From positions 61,813 to 72,171 of the forward strand of contig MU631482.1 of assembly GCA_026770615.1 (NCBI GenBank): a stretch of DNA of 10,359 nucleotides. Reading direction: 5' to 3'. Under the pieces are notes generated by a model. That model did not search any database and had not been told where the DNA came from. It saw only the letters and a list, made by a program, of their open reading frames with translations. The translations under genes were made by a program, and so were the position numbers. Below are positions 6,472 through 10,359 of the stretch, piece after piece; the stretch's first letter is position 1; every line of letters starts with the position of its first letter. Source of the DNA: Pavlovales sp. CCMP2436. Taxonomy: Eukaryota > Haptophyta > Pavlovophyceae > Pavlovales.

Positions 6472-7014
6472 GGCGTTTTGTTTCATCGCAAGGTGACGCT
6501 AAAACTTGTCGGTACGCATCAAATATCCGCCATGCCTGCGCGTTCGCGCCCGCGTCCCCATTCTTGCGCGCACTCTCCTGTACGCCACCGCAGGAGACCG
6601 GCTTCGCCGCGCGCAAGTCGAACGCCATCAACTGGGGACGCGAGGGCAAGCCCGAGAAGCCGAGCCGGTTCGGTCGCAGTCTCCTCGGCGCCGAGGACGA
6701 GGATCTCTTGGGCAACTTGTCGTTTGCGGCGTGCGAGGCCGAGGCGCAGATGCACAAGCGCAAAATCTATGAGCTCCTCGCGCCCGGGGCATCGGCCTCT
6801 ATCCGGCTCCTCGAGCACGATGCGCTTGAGCCCTGTACGCCAGCCGTTCGCCAACACCGACATGAACGGCAAGGAGAGCAACGAGGCGTACATGCAGACT
6901 CGCTATAATCGCGTCACGCACGAGGATGGATCCGCGCTGACGACACGCGAGAAGCAGGAGATCTTCACGTTCTTCGTACTCAAGGACTACCCGCTCTGCA
7001 TCCTCGGCTACAAT

Positions 7015-7088
7015 GTAAGCTACACCAGCCCTTACTCTACGCCACGCCCTCCACACCTTATCTCAAATATCCCCCATGCCCTCTTCAG
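7015..7088 (+). other. Predicted spliceosomal intron, phase 0, 74 nt
   Basis: It starts AAT|GTAAGC and ends TGCCCTCTTCAG|GTC. The middle is C/T-rich. Removing it joins CILGYN to VEWATQ in frame, and both sides have strong coding character. This is the clearest small intron in the window. Confidence 0.7.
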
Positions 7089-7370
7089 GTCGAGTGGGCA
7101 ACGCAGCTTCTGTACGAGTACATGAACAACCCAACCGACGGCTACAAGCACTGGAGGCGCGCGTTCCGTGGACCTCTCCACCCCGGCAACCGCATCCTCG
7201 GCCTGATGGTGTACCGCTGGCCCGCCGCTTCCAAGCTTAAGTTCACGCCCCCCGGCTACCGCGGGCCCCAGGACAAGAAGTTCTCCCTCTATGGCGTCCG
7301 AGGACGGACGACGGTGCGGCAGAAGCGAGTTACTGTGCGGAAGAGGCCTCTCTCCGTCCGGTCGGAGAGG

Positions 7371-7496
7371 GTGAGATGGACGCAACAAAGGGTATCAGCA
7401 TTAAACTCCCTTGTGAAAAGGGGCAGGCTCGGCGAGCTGCGCGCAGCGTACGTCATTCTAATATTCAGGCGGCTGTTATCTCCTTCCCCCCTCCAG
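7371..7496 (+). other. Possible second intron of the 6594 gene, 126 nt
   Basis: The donor would be AGAGG|GTGAGA and the acceptor CCTTCCCCCCTCCAG, with CTAAT and a pyrimidine tract upstream. The length is a multiple of three and the phase is 0, so spliced and unspliced forms end at the same TGA (7590-7592). The exon after it also reads well in another frame (YTNQLDAVCAALFGSRMFGF), but I found no donor of the phase needed to enter that frame. Confidence 0.35.
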
Positions 7497-7658
7497 GTTA
7501 CACAAATCAGCTCGATGCAGTGTGCGCGGCCTTGTTTGGTTCTCGGATGTTCGGATTTATTAGTGTGGATCCAACGGACCGGGGGCTGGTGAATGGGTAG
7601 GGCACCGGCGGACCAGATTTGAGCTCAATCAACTTCACCCCAAATCCGGCCGGTTAAT

Positions 7659-7927
7659 TATCTCGAAGTTTTAAAAATTAAAGCTCGCTTAAATGAACTA
7701 ATGCTTCCCAAAGCCATACATGGTGCGTAACAAACGGGTTAATAAATGGACCTCGTGCATTTTTCTTTCTGGTAATTACTCAGTTCGTAGAAGTATCTCG
7801 AAGTTAAAAAAATTTAAAGCTCGCTTAAATGAACTAATGCTTCCCAAAGCCAGGCATGGTGCGTAACAAACGGGTTAAAAAAACTGACCTCGTGCATTTT
7901 TCTTTCTGGTAACATTCAGTTCGTTTA
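7659..7927. repeat. 135-bp tandem duplication
   Basis: Unit 1 starts at 7659 and unit 2 at 7794, both with TATCTCGAAGTT. They share long identical runs such as GCTCGCTTAAATGAACTAAT, GCTTCCCAAAGCCA, GGTGCGTAACAAACGGGTTA and CTCGTGCATTTTTCTTTCTG, with a few substitutions and small indels. AT-rich and non-coding, it lies about 230 bp upstream of the ATG at 8152. Confidence 0.85.
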
Positions 7928-8100
7928 TAGTAACGTGATGAACCTGTCACTTGTCAGAGATAAAGCGTTTTTAATGCGATTAGTTACTTTAGTACGCTTT
8001 AGCTTTAAAAAAAGGTGGGTCGATTTTAAACTTCCGGCCTCCCGCCCTTCCTTCTGGATTCCTTCCCGTCGTCGTCTTGTCCACAGCAGCCTGACAAGAC

Positions 8101-8152
8101 GCCCTGCTGCCCACTGTCTACTGTGAGCCCTGCTGCCCACTGTCTACTGTGA
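8101..8152 (+). repeat. 26-bp perfect tandem duplication abutting the start codon
   Basis: GCCCTGCTGCCCACTGTCTA followed by CTGTGA occurs twice head to tail (8101-8126 and 8127-8152) with no mismatch. The last A of the second copy is the A of the ATG at 8152-8154. The duplication therefore lies in the presumed 5' leader and ends exactly at the start codon. Confidence 0.85.
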
Positions 8153-9467
8153 TGCCGCGCGGCAAGAAGAAGGCAGAGCTCGTACGCGAGCTTCGCGCCG
8201 AGCTCGACGACGATACGGACGATTTGCCGCAGCCGGGCAAGGTCGTCTTCGAGGTGACAGACTACGGGCTGCCGCGCCCCGCGCCTCAGATACGCCGCCG
8301 CTCCGTAGAGAACCCGCCGCCGCCTGGCCCGCAGGAGTTCTCGATGGACCTGCTCTTCCGTGCCTCGCCCCCAACCTCGCCGCACGCGATCCCGAGTGCG
8401 GGCCACGAGAGACGGGCTAGTGGGTTGGGGCGCACAGCCGATTCGGGGCATGGCACGCTTCCTCGCGCGATGCGTGGGGGCACCGCCGAGCGGGGTCGCA
8501 ACAACTGGGACAGCGAGGACGAGATCGAGTCACTCACTCCGGGCGAGACTGGAAGCCGGCGCGCGAGCGTGCACTCGGGTAAGCAACATATATATTTGTG
8601 TGTGTGTGTGTGTGTATGTGTGTGTATGTGAATGTATATATGTAGAACTATATTTTAGAAACAAAGAAGAGGATACAGCAGAATGAGTCAATTAAAAAGA
8701 ACTGCTGTTTATGGTAAGCAATATATATATATATTAGCGCACTCGGCCCCCATAAAACCACAGGGTACGACCGCTTCTTCAAGCACACGAACCTGAACCG
8801 CCTCGCCAACGCAACTCATAAATATCCCTCCCTCTCCCCCCTCTCCCCCTCTCCTCTTCCCCCTCCCCCCCCTCCACCCCCCCTCTCCCCCTTCCCCATA
8901 AAACCATCAGCGCACTCGGCCTCTTCCTACGCGCACCCATGCTCTCGCACATTATTTATCATCATCATCGAATATTTGTCATATATTGTTCAACTGTGTG
9001 CTGCCAGTGTCTGCTGCCTCCACTTCCCCCCCCCTTATTTAACTCTCGCACACACTTACCCGCCCCCCTGTTGCACGCAGCGCACTCGGCCTCGTCCTAC
9101 GCGCGCTCTCTTCCTCGCACCGTGCCGACGCCGCCGTCGTTAAAAATTCCCATGAGCGCGGGCGGCTCGGCGGCCAGCGGCTTCGGCGGCGGTGAGCAGA
9201 GCCGCAACGAGTCGCGCCGAGGCTCTCGCGGCGGTGGGCCGTCTCCCTCGCCTGCTAGCGGGATTCCCGGCACTCCTCGCGATTTTAACAATGGCGGCGT
9301 GGCTGCTGGCGCCTGCGCGGCTCCCCCCGCGCTCTGCTTCGCGCTGGACCGACTGCTCCCCCGCCTCTCGCCCTCGTACGTGCCTCTCCAGGTGAGTAAC
9401 TTTTTTGCTTCCTATTTCGATTCCTATTCTGAACCCTCCCCCCCCTCTTCTCTGACCCCCACTTCTC

Positions 9468-9505
<38 letters not shown>

Positions 9506-9644
9506 ACACACACACTTCTTCTCGCTCCAGTGGCCGCAGCCCCCTCCCACTGGCGAGGTGCTGACAATTTCAGCAATTCTCAGTGGCGCGGCGGTGGCGG
9601 AGGCGAGAGCAAACGGAGGTAGCCTAATCATTGAAACAAATTAG
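8152..9644 (+). CDS. Three-exon gene for a 283-residue Ser/Arg/Pro/Gly-rich, probably disordered protein
   Basis: Exons are 8152-8578, 9081-9391 and 9531-9644 (TAG), with introns of phase 1 and phase 0. The spliced length is 852 nt, exactly 284 codons. The N-terminus (MPRGKKKAELVRELRAELDD) is a charged helix with a basic start. The rest is low-complexity, rich in Ser, Arg, Pro and Gly, with an acidic SEDEIE patch near 121-126. RRxS motifs, the basophilic PKA-like consensus, recur at S51 (RRRS), S90 (RRAS), S139 (RRAS) and in SRRGSRG of exon 2. The C-terminus from exon 3 is PQPPPTGEVLTISAILSGAA..ANGGSLIIETN. No domain recognised; a phospho-regulated disordered protein is inference. ATG 8152 is the first ATG of the frame and directly follows a 26-bp duplication. 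If intron 2 is retained, the frame stays open to 9622 with a Pro11 run. Confidence 0.6.
8596..8640. repeat. TG/TATG microsatellite inside intron 1
   Basis: A run of TG dinucleotides interrupted by TATG, then AATGTATATATG. A separate TA run lies at 8722-8734. Confidence 0.85.
8764..8810 (+). other. Orphan coding-like segment (possible lost or cassette exon) inside intron 1
   Basis: After CCACAG, the segment encodes GYDRFFKHTNLNRLAN in the phase-1 frame that exon 1 would supply. Every codon from GAC to AAC ends in C or G, matching the coding style of exon 1. No GT donor follows; the next bases are GCAACT, a weak GC-type donor at best. Including 47 nt would also break the downstream frame. It is thus either a relic exon or an alternative 3' end reading on through the C-rich tract. 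Confidence 0.35.
8823..8897. repeat. CT/C-rich homopyrimidine tract in intron 1
   Basis: About 75 nt composed almost only of C and T (CCCTCC, CTCTCC, CCCCCC blocks), ending at CCCCATAAAACCATCAG. It could serve as a polypyrimidine tract for the acceptor at 8910, or form a triplex/i-motif. Confidence 0.75.
8911..9104 (+). repeat. Duplicated acceptor plus exon start (8911-8934 and 9081-9104)
   Basis: Both copies begin immediately after an AG and read CGCACTCGGCCTC(T/G)TCC then TACGCGC(A/G)C, about 22 of 24 identical. A shorter third copy (CGCACTCGGCC) follows TTAG at 8737. In each copy the phase fits exon 1, giving AHSASSYA when spliced. Confidence 0.7.
9392..9530 (+). other. Predicted phase-0 intron of 139 nt with a C33 tract
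   Basis: The donor is CTCCAG|GTGAGT and the acceptor TTCTCGCTCCAG|TGG. The pyrimidine tract before the acceptor is extreme: 33 consecutive C at 9473-9505, then an ACACAC run. Confidence 0.65.
9473..9505. repeat. Homopolymer of 33 C
   Basis: Uninterrupted C33 (G33 on the other strand), followed by (AC)n. Its length is likely to vary between alleles and sequencing reads. Confidence 0.95.
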
Positions 9645-9945
9645 ATGATTATAACTGTTGTAATAATTGTGATTAGAATGCGCGGCTTTGAGAGGGTCGG
9701 GGGGGATGGGTGCTACGAATAAGAGGAACACCATTTGTATTAATAATGATGATAATATCACTAGTCGTCACAATAAGATCACTAGTCGTCACAATAAGAA
9801 CAACGGGACCTAGGACCGGAGATGTAACTATTATTGCTATTGTTATTTTTGTCCTCATTATTATGACGGTGAGAGCAAACGGAGGTATCCCGTATGCTAT
9901 GTTTGCTGGTATGTTTTTCCTGAATAGGAGTGCCTTATGAATAGT
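9645..9945. other. AT-rich 3' flank with short tandem repeats; no supported gene
   Basis: An open frame at 9710-9940 starts with GTG, not ATG, and its hydrophobic product comes from ATT/ATA-rich repeats, so I do not call a gene. Two exact 21-bp units (ATCACTAGTCGTCACAATAA then G) lie at 9757-9777 and 9778-9798. A 17-bp copy of the end of exon 3 lies at 9871-9887. Confidence 0.45.
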
Positions 9946-9976
9946 AGTGGTATAAATTACTAATGTTTATACCACT
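9946..9976. repeat. 11-bp perfect hairpin, 9-nt loop
   Basis: AGTGGTATAAA at 9946-9956 pairs with TTTATACCACT at 9966-9976, with loop TTACTAATG. It could be a very short palindromic element or a cruciform. No gene boundary explains it. Confidence 0.6.
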
Positions 9977-10200
9977 GCCAGGACGGCCTAGGTTCGCACG
10001 GCAGCGTCCTGAACAGCATGCTATGTTATAATGCCCCTTTTACCGCCTGGGGCGCAATCTCTGCGTTCAGGAGGCCCCGGGTGTCAGCGTCTGAGCATCA
10101 CTCTTTTTAAGCTTTAGCGCCACCTTGCGGCGGTACCAAAGCGCCGACAGAGCCCATATGTATTAAAAAATTTAATTCATAATATAACAATATGTAGTTT
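9977..10200. other. Intergenic, no supported gene
   Basis: Mixed composition without a sustained coding frame, motif or RNA gene that I can recognise. GGCCTAGG and small GC-rich blocks occur near 9985 and 10070. Confidence 0.3.
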
Positions 10201-10219
10201 ACACTTTTTTAGAACAATA

Positions 10220-10359
10220 CCAATCACAATCACAATCACAACGATAGCAATAACAAAATTACGAGTCATAACAATAAGAATGATAGCAATCAAAGTAACA
10301 TTCGTCTAGGTCATAACAATAAGAATGATAGCAATCAAAGTAACATTCGTCTAGGTCAT
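10220..10359. repeat. 45-bp tandem array running off the right edge
   Basis: Two identical 45-bp units (10265-10309 and 10310-10354, beginning GTCATAACAATAAGAATGAT and ending TTCGTCTAG) are followed by the first 5 bases of a third at 10355-10359. Just upstream, a 6-bp (AATCAC)n run and a degenerate half unit (CGATAGCAATAACAAAATTA) suggest the array decays leftwards. Its true length is cut off by the window. Confidence 0.85.

Larger units (their letters stand above)
6594..7592 (+). pseudogene. Spliced gene of unknown function with a one-base frame break and missing 5' end
   Basis: The coding signal begins after an acceptor at 6591-6593 (CCGCAG|GAG): ETGFAARKSNAINWGREGKP, ..LLGAEDEDLLGNLSFAACEAEAQ.., MHKRKIYELLAPGAS. 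Around 6830-6855 it moves one frame and continues as QPFANTDMNGKESNEAYMQT, ..TTREKQEIFTFFVLKDYPL, CILGYN. A clean intron (7015-7088, GTAAGC...CTCTTCAG, phase 0) follows, then VEWATQLLYEYMNNPTDGYK, HWRRAFRGPLHPGNRILGLM. The frame runs on to a TGA at 7590-7592, but quality drops after about 7310, and the last exon may be different. The frame break is too short to be an intron, so it is a real indel, a sequencing error or a frameshift. An upstream exon is unclear: a donor at 6512 would put a stop in frame, and MITE copy 2 ends at 6471. No domain recognised. Confidence 0.5.
8579..9080 (+). other. Predicted phase-1 intron of 502 nt with internal duplications
   Basis: The donor is CACTCGG|GTAAGC and the acceptor TTGCACGCAG|CGCACTCGG. 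GCACTCGG lies on both sides (8571-8578 and 9082-9089). Inside are a second GTAAGCAATATATA (8714) like the donor region, two more AG|CGCACTCGGCC copies (8737, 8911), two CCCCATAAAACCA copies (8750, 8894), TG and TA microsatellites and a long CT/C tract. Confidence 0.5.

Noticed and set aside
9710..9940. 76-codon hydrophobic ORF that looks like a membrane protein
   Set aside because: It begins with GTG, and its hydrophobic residues come from ATT/ATA-rich repeat DNA including the 21-bp tandem pair.

Overview
The window looks like nuclear DNA of a eukaryote with small spliceosomal introns. Predicted introns run from 74 to about 500 nt and have GT-AG ends with pyrimidine-rich 3' ends. The DNA is rich in microsatellites (TG, TA and CT/C tracts, and a run of 33 C). 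Coding stretches are GC-rich at third positions, while the DNA between them is AT-richer and full of repeats. There are no Shine-Dalgarno sites, tight operons, tRNAs or rRNAs. A fungus or a unicellular alga/protist would fit, but the sequence does not settle the lineage. I recognise no conserved protein family anywhere in the window, so no gene symbols are given.

Layout. Positions 1-582 hold the 3' end of a plus-strand gene: a Gln/Pro-rich linker, one small intron and a C-terminal domain with 11 cysteines. Positions 583-2280 are repeat-rich and without a convincing gene; they include a 428-bp element with imperfect terminal inverted repeats (761-1188) and a strong hairpin. A short minus-strand two-exon gene lies at 2472-2813, with a 14-bp minisatellite downstream and a cluster of CGTGGCGGT motifs upstream. 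Positions 3420-4240 are nested degenerate tandem repeats (13-, 65-codon periods) with a doubtful minus-strand ORF. Positions 4522-5409 look like a decayed minus-strand gene with frame changes and an internal stop.

Positions 5464-5632 and 6316-6471 are two copies of one MITE-like family. They flank a 64-codon ORF (5796-5990) that is preceded by an 18-bp perfect palindrome with a TAATTA core. Positions 6594-7592 hold a plus-strand gene, apparently 5' truncated beside the second MITE, with a one-base frame break and a clear 74-nt intron. Positions 7659-7927 are a 135-bp tandem duplication.

The best complete gene model is at 8152-9644 on the plus strand: three exons whose phases fit exactly to give 283 residues. 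Its first intron is flanked by a direct repeat and holds duplicated splice-acceptor/exon-start copies. The right end (9645-10359) is AT-rich with tandem repeats; a 45-bp array runs off the window edge.

The genes show no shared pathway. The main theme is local duplication, with MITEs, nested tandem repeats and duplicated exon borders next to or inside lineage-specific genes.
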